From Caldimonas mangrovi (GTDB lineage: Bacteria > Pseudomonadota > Gammaproteobacteria > Burkholderiales > Burkholderiaceae_C), in the NCBI RefSeq assembly GCF_023721835.1, contig NZ_JAMKFE010000023.1, positions 1 to 51,111 of the forward strand: a DNA stretch of 51,111 bases. Reading direction: 5' to 3'. Below the pieces are notes generated by a model. The model saw nothing but the letters and a program-made list of their open reading frames with translations. It did not search any database and was not told the DNA's origin. The position numbers and the translations under genes were made by a program. Numbering within the stretch: the stretch's first letter is position 1; every line of letters starts with the position of its first letter. Shown one piece after another: positions 26,419-35,366 of the stretch.

Positions 26419-26444
26419 GCGAGGCCGGCAGGTGCCGGCCTCGC
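26419..26444 (-). terminator. Hairpin terminator at the end of the leftward benzoate operon
   Basis: A perfect 11-bp stem (GCGAGGCCGGC/GCCGGCCTCGC) with a 4-nt loop lies about 47 bases after the livF stop on the minus strand. Only a weak CCTTTCC tract follows. Its position at the end of the nine-gene operon supports a terminator role. Confidence 0.55.
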
Positions 26445-26491
26445 GGTGGGCTGGTGCGGGGCCGCGTCCATCGGCCCCCAGCGAGGGAGCA

Positions 26492-27205
26492 CTACACCCC
26501 CAGATAACGTCCCAGTTCGGCAGGGCGCCGCTGCAGCTCATCGCTGCGGCCGGCGAGTACGACGCGGCCTTTCGCGAGCACCACGAGCCGGTCGGAGTTC
26601 GCCATCACGGTACGGTAGTTGCGGTCGACCACCAGGGTGGCCAGGCCGGTCGCGCGGATCTCGCCGATCACGCGCCAGATCTCGGCCACGATCAACGGAG
26701 CGAGGCCCTCGGTCGCTTCATCGAGGATGATCGCTTCCGGATTGGTCATCAGCGCGCGGCCGATCGACAGCATCTGCTGCTCGCCGCCGGACAGCTGCGA
26801 GCCGAGGTGGTCCAGACGCTCCGACAAGCGGGGAAACTTGGTCATCACGCGCTCGAAGGTCCAGTCGCGCTGGCCCTGCGAGCCGGCACGCGCGGTCATC
26901 ACCAGGTTTTCCTTCACCGTCAGGTTGGGGAAAATGCCGCGTCCTTCAGGGACGTAGGCGATGCCGAGCTTCGCGACTTCGTGTGGACGGCCGCGCGAGA
27001 GGTCGCGCCCCCGCACCTGTATGCGGCCCTCGCGCTGGCGCACATGGCCGAGCAGGCTGCGGATCAGCGTCGACTTCCCCATGCCGTTGCGGCCGAGCAG
27101 GCCTACAGTCTCGCCGCGCGCCAGCGCAAAGTCCACGCCGTGCAGAACGTGGCTGCTGCCGTACCAGGCATGCAGGCCGCCGGCTTCGATGAGTGCGTCG
27201 TTCAT
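26492..27205 (-). CDS. livF: Branched-chain/aromatic-acid ABC transporter ATP-binding protein (LivF type)
   Basis: The 237-residue ABC ATPase has Walker A GRNGMGKST, signature LSGGEQQMLSIGRAL and Walker B AIILDEATEGLAP, the last typical of LivF. It powers uptake by the LivH/LivM permease with the LivG partner. It is the last gene of the operon, 11 bases after livG, and starts at the ATG at 27205 preceded by GAAGG. Because the operon carries benzoate genes, the cargo is probably benzoate or a related aromatic acid, not leucine. Confidence 0.9.
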   Translation of the reverse strand: MNDALIEAGGLHAWYGSSHVLHGVDFALARGETVGLLGRNGMGKSTLIRSLLGHVRQREGRIQVRGRDLSRGRPHEVAKLGIAYVPEGRGIFPNLTVKENLVMTARAGSQGQRDWTFERVMTKFPRLSERLDHLGSQLSGGEQQMLSIGRALMTNPEAIILDEATEGLAPLIVAEIWRVIGEIRATGLATLVVDRNYRTVMANSDRLVVLAKGRVVLAGRSDELQRRPAELGRYLGV

Positions 27206-27216
27206 GGTGCAGGCCT

Positions 27217-27981
27217 TCAATGCTCGCCGAGGTAGGCGGCTTGTACGTCCGGGTTGCGTCGCACCTCGTCAGGCGTGCCGGATGCAAGGACGCAGCCGTT
27301 GACCATCACGGTGATGCAGCCGGCCACGGCGAACACGGCATCCATGTCGTGTTCGACCAGCAGGATGGCGTGGCCGCGGCGCAGCTCCCGCAGCAGCGCC
27401 AGCATGCGCTCGGACTCCTCCGGGCCCATGCCGGCCAGCGGCTCGTCGAGCAGCAGCACGCGCGGCTGCGTGGCCAGGCACATCGCCACTTCGAGTTGGC
27501 GCTTCTGTCCGTGCGACAGGCTGGCGGCCGGCTGGTTGGCCACGACCGCAAGGCCGGCGCGCTCCATCGCCTCGTCGGCACGTCGGGTGCTGTGCGGGCA
27601 GCGCCGTGCCGACTCCCAAAGTCGCCACGGCTGTTGCGCATGGCTTTGCGCCGACAGCCGGCAGTTCTCGCGCACCGACAGCGGCAGGAAGATGTTGTTG
27701 CGCTGGTAGCTGCGGCCCAGGCCGGCTCGGGCCCGGCGCGGCTGGGACCAGCGCGTGATGTCCCGGCCATCGAGCTGCACCGTGCCCGAGCTGGCCGGCA
27801 ATTCGCCCGACAACAGGTTGATCAGCGTCGATTTGCCGGCGCCGTTGGTGCCGATCACTGCATGGATCTGGTCAAGGTGCAGCGCAAGGCTGATGTCTGC
27901 CACCGCCGCCAGGGCGCCGAAGCGACGGGTCAGGGCGTGGGCGCTGAGCAGCGGGCGCCCGTGGGAGGCCGGGGGGGTCAT
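27217..27981 (-). CDS. livG: Branched-chain/aromatic-acid ABC transporter ATP-binding protein (LivG type)
   Basis: The 254-residue ABC ATPase has Walker A GTNGAGKST, signature LSHGQKRQLEVAMCLA, Walker B VLLLDEPLAGMG and H-loop LVEHDMDAV. The C-terminal GTPDEVRRNPDVQAAYLGEH is the standard LivG end. The start at 27981 overlaps the livM stop by four bases (ATGA), showing translational coupling. The longer open frame upstream belongs to livM sequence in another frame. It works with LivF to energise the permease. Confidence 0.92.
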   Translation of the reverse strand: MTPPASHGRPLLSAHALTRRFGALAAVADISLALHLDQIHAVIGTNGAGKSTLINLLSGELPASSGTVQLDGRDITRWSQPRRARAGLGRSYQRNNIFLPLSVRENCRLSAQSHAQQPWRLWESARRCPHSTRRADEAMERAGLAVVANQPAASLSHGQKRQLEVAMCLATQPRVLLLDEPLAGMGPEESERMLALLRELRRGHAILLVEHDMDAVFAVAGCITVMVNGCVLASGTPDEVRRNPDVQAAYLGEH

Positions 27982-29048
27982 GGTGTCTCCGCGTGGTGCA
28001 ACAGCGCACGTGATGCGTCCGGGTTGGAACTGCGCAACGAGATGTCGCCCGCTTCGTCGGCCGCGGCGGGGGCGTGGCGGGCAACCGGCGGCGAGCGCCG
28101 CTGCTTCAGCCGGGTGAAGCCGCCGGCAATGCCTTGCGGCAGCAGCACGACCAGCCCTATGATGAAACCGCCCATCAGCAGCTGCCAGTGTTTCGTCAGC
28201 CCCTGGAACCATTCGGCGAGCAGCACGAAGGTGGCGGCCCCCATCACGGCGCCGGCCAGGCTGCCCAGACCGCCGAGGATCACCATCAGCAAGGCATCGC
28301 CCGACTTGTGCCACGACAGCAGCTCGGGGTTCACATAGCCGTGCTGGACGGCATACAGGAAGCCGGCGACGCCGGCCAGGGCCCCGCCGATCACGAAGCT
28401 CGCCAGCTTGTAGGCCACCGTGGCGTAGCCGGCCGCACGCATGCGCTGTTCGTTGTGCTTGATGCCGATGAAGGCGTGACCCAGGCGAGAGCGCAGCACC
28501 AGGCTCAGCGCGGCGACCGTCAGGGCCAGCATCGCCAGCGTGAACCAGTAGAACTGCCCGGGCTGCTCGAGATCGACGAAGCGCCAGCCGGCGAGCGTGA
28601 ACGCGGGCTTGAAGTAGATGTAGGTGCCGTCGCTGCCGCCGAAGTAGTCGGTGTCGTGCACGACGAAGTAGACGAGCTGCGCGAAGGCGAGCGTCACCAT
28701 GATGAAGTAAATGCCCCGGGTGCGCATCACCAGCGCGCCGATCACTGCGGCCAGCAACGCGGCCGCGCCCGCGGCTGCGCCGAGCAGCAGCCAGCCGTTG
28801 CCGACATCGGACTCCGGCGCCAGCAGGGCCACCACATACCCGGCAAAGCCGAAAAACGCGGCATGCCCCAGGCTCACCAGCCCGGTGTAGCCGACCAGCA
28901 GTTGCAGGCTGGCCGCGAAGATCGCCATGATGGCGACCTTGGCCCCCAGTTCGACGTGAAACGGCGTGCCGATCGGTTCCGGCAGCAGCGGCAGCGACGC
29001 CAGCGCAGCGAACGCTGCAGTCCAGGCCCAGAAGGTGGAATGCTTCAT
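27978..29048 (-). CDS. livM: Branched-chain/aromatic-acid ABC transporter permease (LivM type)
   Basis: The 356-residue inner-membrane permease has eight or more hydrophobic helices. It shows the family segments LVGYTGLVSLGHAAFFGFAG and GHAFIGIKHNEQRMRAAGY, the latter being the coupling loop that contacts the ATPases. The C-terminus carries an extra polar tail after FTRLKQRR. It pairs with LivH. The start at 29048 lies 14 bases after the livH stop. Confidence 0.92.
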   Translation of the reverse strand: MKHSTFWAWTAAFAALASLPLLPEPIGTPFHVELGAKVAIMAIFAASLQLLVGYTGLVSLGHAAFFGFAGYVVALLAPESDVGNGWLLLGAAAGAAALLAAVIGALVMRTRGIYFIMVTLAFAQLVYFVVHDTDYFGGSDGTYIYFKPAFTLAGWRFVDLEQPGQFYWFTLAMLALTVAALSLVLRSRLGHAFIGIKHNEQRMRAAGYATVAYKLASFVIGGALAGVAGFLYAVQHGYVNPELLSWHKSGDALLMVILGGLGSLAGAVMGAATFVLLAEWFQGLTKHWQLLMGGFIIGLVVLLPQGIAGGFTRLKQRRSPPVARHAPAAADEAGDISLRSSNPDASRALLHHAETP

Positions 29049-29062
29049 GGTCAGTCCTTCGG

Positions 29063-29932
29063 TCAGGTCCCTTGCTTGAAGAGCCCTTCGGGCTTCCACA
29101 GCAGGATGACCGCCATCAGCAGGTAGACCAACGCGCCGGCCGCCTGCTGCCAGAACACCTTGCCGAAGGTGTCCACGAAGCCGATCAGCAGGGCCGCCAC
29201 CAGTGCGCCCTTGATCGAGCCGATGCCGCCGATCACCACCACGACGAAGCAGATGATGAGGACCGAGCCGCCCATGCCGGGATAGACCGAGCTGACCGGC
29301 GCGGCGATCATTCCGGCCAGGACCGCCAGTGCGACACCGCCGGCGAAGACGCAGCGGTACAGCAGCGAGATGTTGATGCCCAGCGACTGCACCATCTCCC
29401 GGTTGGTGGCGCCGGCGCGCACCATCATCCCCAGCCGGGTGCGCTTGATCATCAGGTACATGCCGGCAGCCAGCGCCAGGCACACGCCCGAGATGAAGAG
29501 CCGGTAGACCGGATAGGTCATGCCGTTGCCGATCTCGATGCCGCCCGCCAGCCACGCGGGCACCTCGACGCCGTGCACGTCGTCGCCGACCAGCAGGCTG
29601 CGCGTTTCCTCGAAGACCAGGATCAGGCCGTAGGTCATCAGCACCTGCAGCAGGTGTTCGCGCTCATAGAGAAAACTGAAGAAGCCCCACTCCAGCAGGT
29701 AGCCCAGCACCACCGCGAGCACGGTGCCCAGCACCAGCGCCAGCGCGAAGTTGCCGGTCATCGACGACAGCGTGAACGCCATGTAGGCGCCGATCATGTA
29801 GAAGCTGCCGTGCGCCAGGTTGATGACGCCCATGATCCCGAAGATCAGCGTCAGCCCGCTGGCCACCAGGAACAGCAGCAGCCCATACTGCACGCTGTTC
29901 AGGCACTGGATGAGAAAGGTGGTGAAGTCCAT
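29063..29932 (-). CDS. livH: Branched-chain/aromatic-acid ABC transporter permease (LivH type)
   Basis: The 289-residue permease shows the LivH marks: SGLTLIFGIMGVINLAHGSF near the N-terminus and RAGATNREMVQSLGIN, the EAA-like coupling loop. About eight transmembrane helices are visible. Together with LivM it forms the translocation channel. It is separated from the upstream substrate-binding protein gene by a 236-bp gap largely filled by a hairpin-rich repeat, in contrast to the tight junctions elsewhere in the operon. Confidence 0.92.
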   Translation of the reverse strand: MDFTTFLIQCLNSVQYGLLLFLVASGLTLIFGIMGVINLAHGSFYMIGAYMAFTLSSMTGNFALALVLGTVLAVVLGYLLEWGFFSFLYEREHLLQVLMTYGLILVFEETRSLLVGDDVHGVEVPAWLAGGIEIGNGMTYPVYRLFISGVCLALAAGMYLMIKRTRLGMMVRAGATNREMVQSLGINISLLYRCVFAGGVALAVLAGMIAAPVSSVYPGMGGSVLIICFVVVVIGGIGSIKGALVAALLIGFVDTFGKVFWQQAAGALVYLLMAVILLWKPEGLFKQGT

Positions 29933-30004
29933 GGTTGATCCAGATCAGCTGCGCGCGGGCTCAGCCTTCACAGAATCGCGTGCCCGCCACAGAGGTGTCC
30001 CAGC

Positions 30005-30150
30005 GAACACCGCGGATCCGGCTCCGCCGGTCCGCTGGTGTTGCCCCCTCGAGGGGGCCGAGCCCGGACTCGGACAGTCCCTGCGGACTGTCCGTGCCTG
30101 GCGAAGGGCCGGACCGTCCTCGGTCCGGCGCGGGCTGCAAGCCCGCGCAG
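30005..30150 (-). repeat. Hairpin-rich intergenic repeat, copy A
   Basis: The segment between the substrate-binding protein gene and livH contains four consecutive perfect stems: GCCCCCTC/GAGGGGGC at 30043-30058, CGGACAGTCC-CTGC-GGACTGTCCG at 30071-30094, GCCGGACCG-TCCT-CGGTCCGGC at 30108-30129 and GCGCGGGCT-GCA-AGCCCGCGC at 30128-30148. Its reverse complement matches copy B (40399-40540) closely over the whole length. Read in the direction of the operon it ends in the shared core GGAGCCGGATCCGCGG. Confidence 0.85.
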
Positions 30151-30168
30151 CGCGTACGGGGTGGGCCG

Positions 30169-31341
30169 TCAAAGCTTGCAGCCACGTGCCGGATCGGCCA
30201 GCCCTTTCACGGCGATGCTGACCGAGCGGTTGGTCTTGCCGTCGACCTTGCGCAGGTAGATGTCCTGCACCGGGTTGTGAGCCTTGGACATCGTGAACGG
30301 TCCGCGTGGACTGTCGATCTTGGCCTGCTCCATGCCCTTGACGAGCGCATCGCGGTTCTTGAAGTCGCCGCCGGCGGCCTTCAGGCCCGCAGCGAGCAAC
30401 TGCGCCGCGTCGTAGCCCTGCACCGCATACACGTCGGGCTGCAGCTTGTACGCCTTGGCGTAGCTGAAGCGGAACGAGCGGTCCTTCGGCAGCGTCAGGT
30501 CGTCGGCGTAGTGCAGCGTCGTGAACAGGCCCGAAGCGGCATCGCCCTGGGCTTCCAGCGTGCCGTCGGTGAGGAAGCCCGCGCCGTACAGCGGAATCTT
30601 GTCCTTCAGGCCGGCGGCGGCGTAGTCCTTGACGAACTTCACCGCTCCACCGCCTGCGAAGAACACGTACACCGCATCGGGCTTGAGCGCAGCGATCTCG
30701 GTCAGCAACGCCTGGAATTCGACGTTGGGGAAGGGCAGGTTCAGCTCTTTGATCACCTTGCCGCCCTTGGACTCAAAGCCTTCCTTGAAGCCGCGCACCG
30801 ACTCGTCGCCGGCGGCGTACTTCCAGGTCAGCGTCACCGCGGTTTTGTGCTTGCGCTGTTCGGCCGCGACCAGCCCCATCGCGTACGCGGGTTGCCAGTT
30901 GGTGAACGAGCTGCGGAAGATGTTCGGCGCACACAGCGGCCCGGTGATCGCGTCGGCGCCGGCGTTCGGCACGATCAGCAGCGTGTTGTTGTCCTTCGCG
31001 ACCTTGGCCATGCCCATCGCGACGCCGGAGTGCACCGTGCCGACCAGCACGTCGACCTGGTCGCGCTTGACCAGCTTGTTGGCGTTCTCGGGAGCCTTGG
31101 ACGGATCCGACTCGTCGTCGACCTTGAAGTATTCGATCTCCTTGCCGGCCAGCTTGCCGCCTTGCTCTTGCACATACAGGCGAAAGCCGTTCTCGATCGC
31201 GGTGCCGAGCGCGGCGTACGTGCCGGTGTAGGGCAGCATCAGCCCGACCTTGATCTTGTCTTGTGCCTGCGCGCCGGCGGCAAGCGAGAAGGCCAGCGTC
31301 GCGGTCGCGACGAGCGGGAGGGAGCGTCGAGCAGTCAACAT
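30169..31341 (-). CDS. ABC transporter substrate-binding protein (aromatic-acid type)
   Basis: The 390-residue periplasmic binding protein has a signal peptide (cleavage after AGAQA, about residue 26). It has the type I Leu/Ile/Val-binding fold, starting KIKVGLMLPYTGTYAALG. The sequence resembles binding proteins found with benzoate and other aromatic-acid clusters. It captures the substrate for the LivHMGF permease encoded immediately downstream. The gene follows the alpha/beta hydrolase after 18 bases. Ligand identity is inferred from the neighbouring benzoate genes. Confidence 0.9.
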   Translation of the reverse strand: MLTARRSLPLVATATLAFSLAAGAQAQDKIKVGLMLPYTGTYAALGTAIENGFRLYVQEQGGKLAGKEIEYFKVDDESDPSKAPENANKLVKRDQVDVLVGTVHSGVAMGMAKVAKDNNTLLIVPNAGADAITGPLCAPNIFRSSFTNWQPAYAMGLVAAEQRKHKTAVTLTWKYAAGDESVRGFKEGFESKGGKVIKELNLPFPNVEFQALLTEIAALKPDAVYVFFAGGGAVKFVKDYAAAGLKDKIPLYGAGFLTDGTLEAQGDAASGLFTTLHYADDLTLPKDRSFRFSYAKAYKLQPDVYAVQGYDAAQLLAAGLKAAGGDFKNRDALVKGMEQAKIDSPRGPFTMSKAHNPVQDIYLRKVDGKTNRSVSIAVKGLADPARGCKL

Positions 31342-31359
31342 GGGTTGGTCTCCGTGTGG

Positions 31360-32199
31360 TTAGAAGGAAGCTCCGGTGAACTCCGGGGTCTTGTTCGTCA
31401 GGTGCCTGCGCATGAAGCCGGCCACCCCCTGCATCAGCTGCGCAGGCTGGTCGCGATGCGGCGCGTGACCGCAGTCGTCGAGCTTGAGCAGTTCGGCGCC
31501 AGGCACGGCCTGCGCGATGCCGTCGACCTGCGCCATCGTTCCGTACTCGTCGTCGTAGCCCTGGATCGCGAGCACCGGACAGCGGATCTGCGGCAGCAGC
31601 GCGCGAATGTCCCAATGCCGGAAGTCGGGGTCCAGCCACACGTCGTTCCAGCCCCAAAAGGCGGAGTCGGGGTCGGCGTGGTAGCGCGCCAGCTTGCTGC
31701 GCAGGTCGGTCGTGACATAGCCGTCCTTGGCTTTCTCGATGCTGGCGACGGTGAGGTCTTCGACGAAGATGTGCGGTGCGGCGACCACCAGGCCACCGAC
31801 ACGGTCGGGCTGCGCGGCCGCGTGAATCAGCGCGATCGAGCCGCCGTCGCTGTGGCCGTAGAACCAGGGCCGGTCCTTTGTGGTGTCGAGGTCGATCGCC
31901 TCGAAAAAGGCCGGCAGGAACGCGCGCGCCTGGTGGTGCATGAAATCGACCGGCCAGCGCTCGTGCAGCGCACGCGGGCTCGACAGCCCATAGCCCCAGC
32001 GCGACAGCACCAGGCCGCGGCAGCCGGCCGCTTCGCACAGCGCGCGGGGAAAGTCCTTCCACATCGCGACCGAGCCGAGCCCCTCGTGCAGGAACACCAG
32101 CAGTGGCCGGTCGTGCCGCTCGGGTGCGAGGTGCACGTACTCGATGCGGTCCTCGCGGCCGGACCAGCGCACCGAGGCGAACTGCGACGCAACATTCAT
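31360..32199 (-). CDS. Alpha/beta hydrolase of the benzoate operon
   Basis: The 279-residue hydrolase has the oxyanion loop FLHEGLGSVAMW, nucleophile serine in YGHSDGGSIAL, an acid in QGYDDEYG and histidine in DDCGHAPHRDQP. Such proteins are often found beside benzoate-CoA ligase in box clusters. Their role is unproven; hydrolysis of a dead-end CoA ester or of a benzoate ester is plausible. The ATG overlaps the ligase stop by four bases, so it is translated together with the ligase. No signal peptide is present. Confidence 0.85.
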   Translation of the reverse strand: MNVASQFASVRWSGREDRIEYVHLAPERHDRPLLVFLHEGLGSVAMWKDFPRALCEAAGCRGLVLSRWGYGLSSPRALHERWPVDFMHHQARAFLPAFFEAIDLDTTKDRPWFYGHSDGGSIALIHAAAQPDRVGGLVVAAPHIFVEDLTVASIEKAKDGYVTTDLRSKLARYHADPDSAFWGWNDVWLDPDFRHWDIRALLPQIRCPVLAIQGYDDEYGTMAQVDGIAQAVPGAELLKLDDCGHAPHRDQPAQLMQGVAGFMRRHLTNKTPEFTGASF

Positions 32200-33773
32200 G
32201 CGGCCGCTCCGGCCTGTTCGCGCTCGCGCAGCCGGAAGCGCTGGATCTTGCCGGTCGCGGTCTTCGGCAGCTCGTCGACGAACTCGATCGCGCGCGGGTA
32301 CTTGTGCGGCGCCAACCTGCTCTTGATGAAGGCCTTGAGTTCGGCCTCCAGCGACGCCCCTGCGGGGTGGCCCGGCTTGAGCACGACGAAGGCCTTGGTC
32401 TTGGTCAGCCCTTCGGCGTCCGCGACACCGATGACGGCGGCCTCCAGCACGCTCGGGTGTTGCACCAAGGTGGCTTCGACCTCGAACGGCGAGACGTACT
32501 GCCCGCTGACCTTCAGCATGTCGTCACTGCGGCCGGCGTAGGTGTAGTAGCCGTTCGTGTCGCGGCTGTACTTGTCACCGCTCTTGGTCCAGCCGCCCTG
32601 GAAGGTGTCGCGCGACTTGTCACGGTTGTTCCAGTACATCAGCGCCGCACTCGGGCCCCGGATGTAGAGGTCGCCGATCTCTCCGTCCGCAACGGCCTGG
32701 CCGTCCTCGCTGCGCAGCTCGATCTCGTAGCCTTCGACCGGCCGCCCGGTGGTGCCGTAGCGCACGTCGCCCGGGCGGTTCGACAGGAAGATGTGCAGCA
32801 TCTCGGTCGAACCGATGCCGTCGATGATCTCGCAGCCGAAATGCGCAGTGAAGCGCTCGCCGATCTCCTGCGGCAATGCCTCGCCGGCCGATGAACACAG
32901 GCGCAGCCCGACCTGCGAGCGAGCCGGCAGCGCCGGTGAAGCCAGCATGCCGGCATAGCCGGTGGGAGCGCCGCAGAAGACGGTCGGGCGGTGCTCGATC
33001 AGGCGCTTGAAACAGGCGTCCGGCGTCGGGCGTTCGGCCATCAGCACCACGCTCGCGCCCACGCTCAGCGGAAAGCTCAGTGCGTTGCCGAGGCCGTAGG
33101 CGAAGAACAGCTTGGCTGCGGAAAAGACCGTGTCGTTCTCGCTCATGCCGAGCACCGGCCTGGCGTAGAGCTCGGCGGTCCAGTACGGGTTGGCATGCGT
33201 GTGCACGGTGCCTTTCGGCCTTCCGGTGGAGCCGGACGAGTAGAGCCAGAAGGCTGGTTCGTCGGCCAGCGTCGGTGCCGACGTGGCCAGCGGCTGGTGC
33301 GCGGCCAGCAAGGCCTCGAGACCGTGAGCGCCCGCTGGCAGCCCGGTGGTCGGCCGTGCAACGATCAGTTGCTTCAGTTCGTGCGGCGTCTGCTGCATCG
33401 CGGCTTGCAGTGTCGGCAGCAGCGCCGCCGAAACGAGCGCTGCCTGGGCGCGGCTGTGCTCGAGCATGTAGGCGTAGTCGTCGGCGGTGAGCAGCGTGTT
33501 CACGGCCACCGGCACGATGCCCGCATACAGGCTGCCGAGGAAGCTCACGGGCCAGTCGCTGCAGTCGTGCATCAGCAGCAGCACGCGCTCCTCGCGCTTG
33601 AGCCCCAGCGCGCGCAGTGCGGCCGCCATGCACCGGATGCGCTCTGCCAGCGCCCCGTAGCTCAGCGAACCGTGATCGTCGATGTAGGCGGTCTTGCCGG
33701 CACGGCCAGCGTTCAGATCGATGAGGTGCTGCGCGAAGTTGAACTGCGGGCGCGGCGGTGCGGGCAGGCTCAT
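32196..33773 (-). CDS. bclA: Benzoate-CoA ligase
   Basis: The 525-residue ANL-family ligase has P-loop YSSGSTGRPKGTVHTH, the motif GIGSTEMLHIFLSNRPGDVRYG (19 of its residues are diagnostic of benzoate-CoA ligases) and the catalytic lysine in PKTATGKIQRFRLR. It activates benzoate with ATP and CoA to benzoyl-CoA, the first step of the box pathway. It sits between boxD (24-base gap) and the hydrolase (4-base overlap) in the leftward operon. Confidence 0.93.
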   Translation of the reverse strand: MSLPAPPRPQFNFAQHLIDLNAGRAGKTAYIDDHGSLSYGALAERIRCMAAALRALGLKREERVLLLMHDCSDWPVSFLGSLYAGIVPVAVNTLLTADDYAYMLEHSRAQAALVSAALLPTLQAAMQQTPHELKQLIVARPTTGLPAGAHGLEALLAAHQPLATSAPTLADEPAFWLYSSGSTGRPKGTVHTHANPYWTAELYARPVLGMSENDTVFSAAKLFFAYGLGNALSFPLSVGASVVLMAERPTPDACFKRLIEHRPTVFCGAPTGYAGMLASPALPARSQVGLRLCSSAGEALPQEIGERFTAHFGCEIIDGIGSTEMLHIFLSNRPGDVRYGTTGRPVEGYEIELRSEDGQAVADGEIGDLYIRGPSAALMYWNNRDKSRDTFQGGWTKSGDKYSRDTNGYYTYAGRSDDMLKVSGQYVSPFEVEATLVQHPSVLEAAVIGVADAEGLTKTKAFVVLKPGHPAGASLEAELKAFIKSRLAPHKYPRAIEFVDELPKTATGKIQRFRLREREQAGAAA

Positions 33774-33797
33774 GGGCGGTCTCCTCGGCGGGATCGG

Positions 33798-35366
33798 TCA
33801 GAACGTCAGGCGCGAGCCCGTGGCGGCGAGCCGCTCGATGGCGGCAGCACCGGCCTGCACGGCCGAACGCCGGTGATAGAAGTTCAGCGCGCGCAGGCCG
33901 CCGAGTTCCTCGCCGCCGCCGGCGCGGCCAGGGCCGCCGTGCAGCGACATCGGCATCACGTTGCCATGCCCGGTGTGCAGGCTCGCAACCTCGGGCGAGA
34001 CCGCGTGCACGCGGCCGTGGCTGTCGGCCAGCGCCGCTGCGGCTTCGGCGATCTGCTGCGGGTCCGTGCCGTAGACCGAAGCGACCAGCGAGCCTTCGCC
34101 CCGGCGGATCAGGGCCTGGGCTTCGCCCAGATCGCGATAGGGCAGCAGCGTCGCCACCGGGCCGAACACCTCGACCTCGTGCACCAGACTCGCAGCGTGG
34201 GCGTCGCGGGCGCCGAGCAGCGTCGGGCCCATGCAGGCGGCCACCGCCGGGTCGGCATCGACGATCGGGTGGGAGGCACCGTCGTGCAGCAGCTCGGCCT
34301 GCTCGCGCAGCTGCGCCAAGCCGGCACGCACGCCGTCGAGCTGCTCACGGCTCACCAGTGAGCCCATGCGCACGCCGTCGCTGCGCGGGTTGCCCACGGC
34401 AATGCCGCGCAGCTTGGCCGAGATCGCCTCGGCGATGGCGTCGTAGCAATGGCCCGGCACGAAAACACGCCGGATCGCGGTGCACTTTTGACCGGACCTG
34501 ACCGTCATTTCGCGCACCACCTCGCCGACCAGCAGCTCGAAGCTGGCGCTGCCCGGCGACGCGTCGGGCAGCAACAGCGCGGCGTTGAGGCTGTCGGCTT
34601 CGATGTTGACGCGCACCGAATGCCGCGTGACGGCCACGTGCGAGCGGATCAGCGCAGCGGTGTCGGCCGAGCCGGTGAAGGACACCACGTCGAAAGGCCG
34701 CAGGGGGTCCATCAAGCCCTTGGAGCTGCCGCAGACGATGGACAGCGCGCCCGGCGGCAGCACGCCGGCGGCCGTCACGTCGGCCACCATGCGCTGGGTC
34801 AGCCAGGCTGTGGCAGTCGCCGGCTTGACGACGACCGGCACGCCCGAGAGCAAGGCCGGTGCAGCTTTCTCCCACAGTCCCCAGGCCGGGAAGTTGAAGG
34901 CGTTGATGAACAGCGCCAGGCCGCGGACCGGGGTCAGCAGATGCTGCGACTGGAAGGTGCCGTCCTTGGCGAGCCGCATCGCGTCGCCGTCCAGCAGGGC
35001 GCGAGCATCGCCGAGCGACTCGCCCCATTTCGCGTACTGCGCCAGCGTGTAGAGCGCACCCTCGATGTCGACGCCCGAGTCCTTGCGCGTGGTGCCCGAG
35101 TTGGCCATCGAGATGTCGTAATAGGCTTCGCGATGGGCCTGCAGCACCTGACCCACCTCGGCGAGCAAGGCAGCGCGTTGGCGGTAGGTGAGGGCACGCA
35201 ATGCGGTGCCCCCGGTCTCGCGCGCATAGTCGAAGCCTTCGGCGAGGTCCAGCCCTTCGCTGCTGACCCGCGCGAGTTCGGTGCCCAGCACCGGGTCGAA
35301 CAGCGGTGTGCCGGGGCCGCTGCCGTGTTGCCAACGGCCGGCCAGATGATTGGAAAGCAGGTTCAT
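33798..35366 (-). CDS. boxD: 3,4-dehydroadipyl-CoA semialdehyde dehydrogenase
   Basis: The 522-residue aldehyde dehydrogenase is of the PaaZ-N/BoxD type. Visible motifs are the catalytic cysteine in VRSGQKCTAIRR, the general-base region VNIEADSLN and INAFNFPAWGLWEK for cofactor binding. In the box pathway it oxidises the semialdehyde released by BoxC to 3,4-dehydroadipyl-CoA using NADP. It lacks a C-terminal hydratase domain as in PaaZ, matching the single-domain box enzymes (also called boxZ in some species). Its start overlaps the DUF4863 stop by four bases. Confidence 0.9.
   Translation of the reverse strand: MNLLSNHLAGRWQHGSGPGTPLFDPVLGTELARVSSEGLDLAEGFDYARETGGTALRALTYRQRAALLAEVGQVLQAHREAYYDISMANSGTTRKDSGVDIEGALYTLAQYAKWGESLGDARALLDGDAMRLAKDGTFQSQHLLTPVRGLALFINAFNFPAWGLWEKAAPALLSGVPVVVKPATATAWLTQRMVADVTAAGVLPPGALSIVCGSSKGLMDPLRPFDVVSFTGSADTAALIRSHVAVTRHSVRVNIEADSLNAALLLPDASPGSASFELLVGEVVREMTVRSGQKCTAIRRVFVPGHCYDAIAEAISAKLRGIAVGNPRSDGVRMGSLVSREQLDGVRAGLAQLREQAELLHDGASHPIVDADPAVAACMGPTLLGARDAHAASLVHEVEVFGPVATLLPYRDLGEAQALIRRGEGSLVASVYGTDPQQIAEAAAALADSHGRVHAVSPEVASLHTGHGNVMPMSLHGGPGRAGGGEELGGLRALNFYHRRSAVQAGAAAIERLAATGSRLTF

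Noticed and set aside
29935-32541. An 868-codon open frame on the plus strand across the benzoate operon
   Set aside because: It runs antisense to the binding protein, hydrolase and ligase genes, all of which have complete catalytic or fold motifs.
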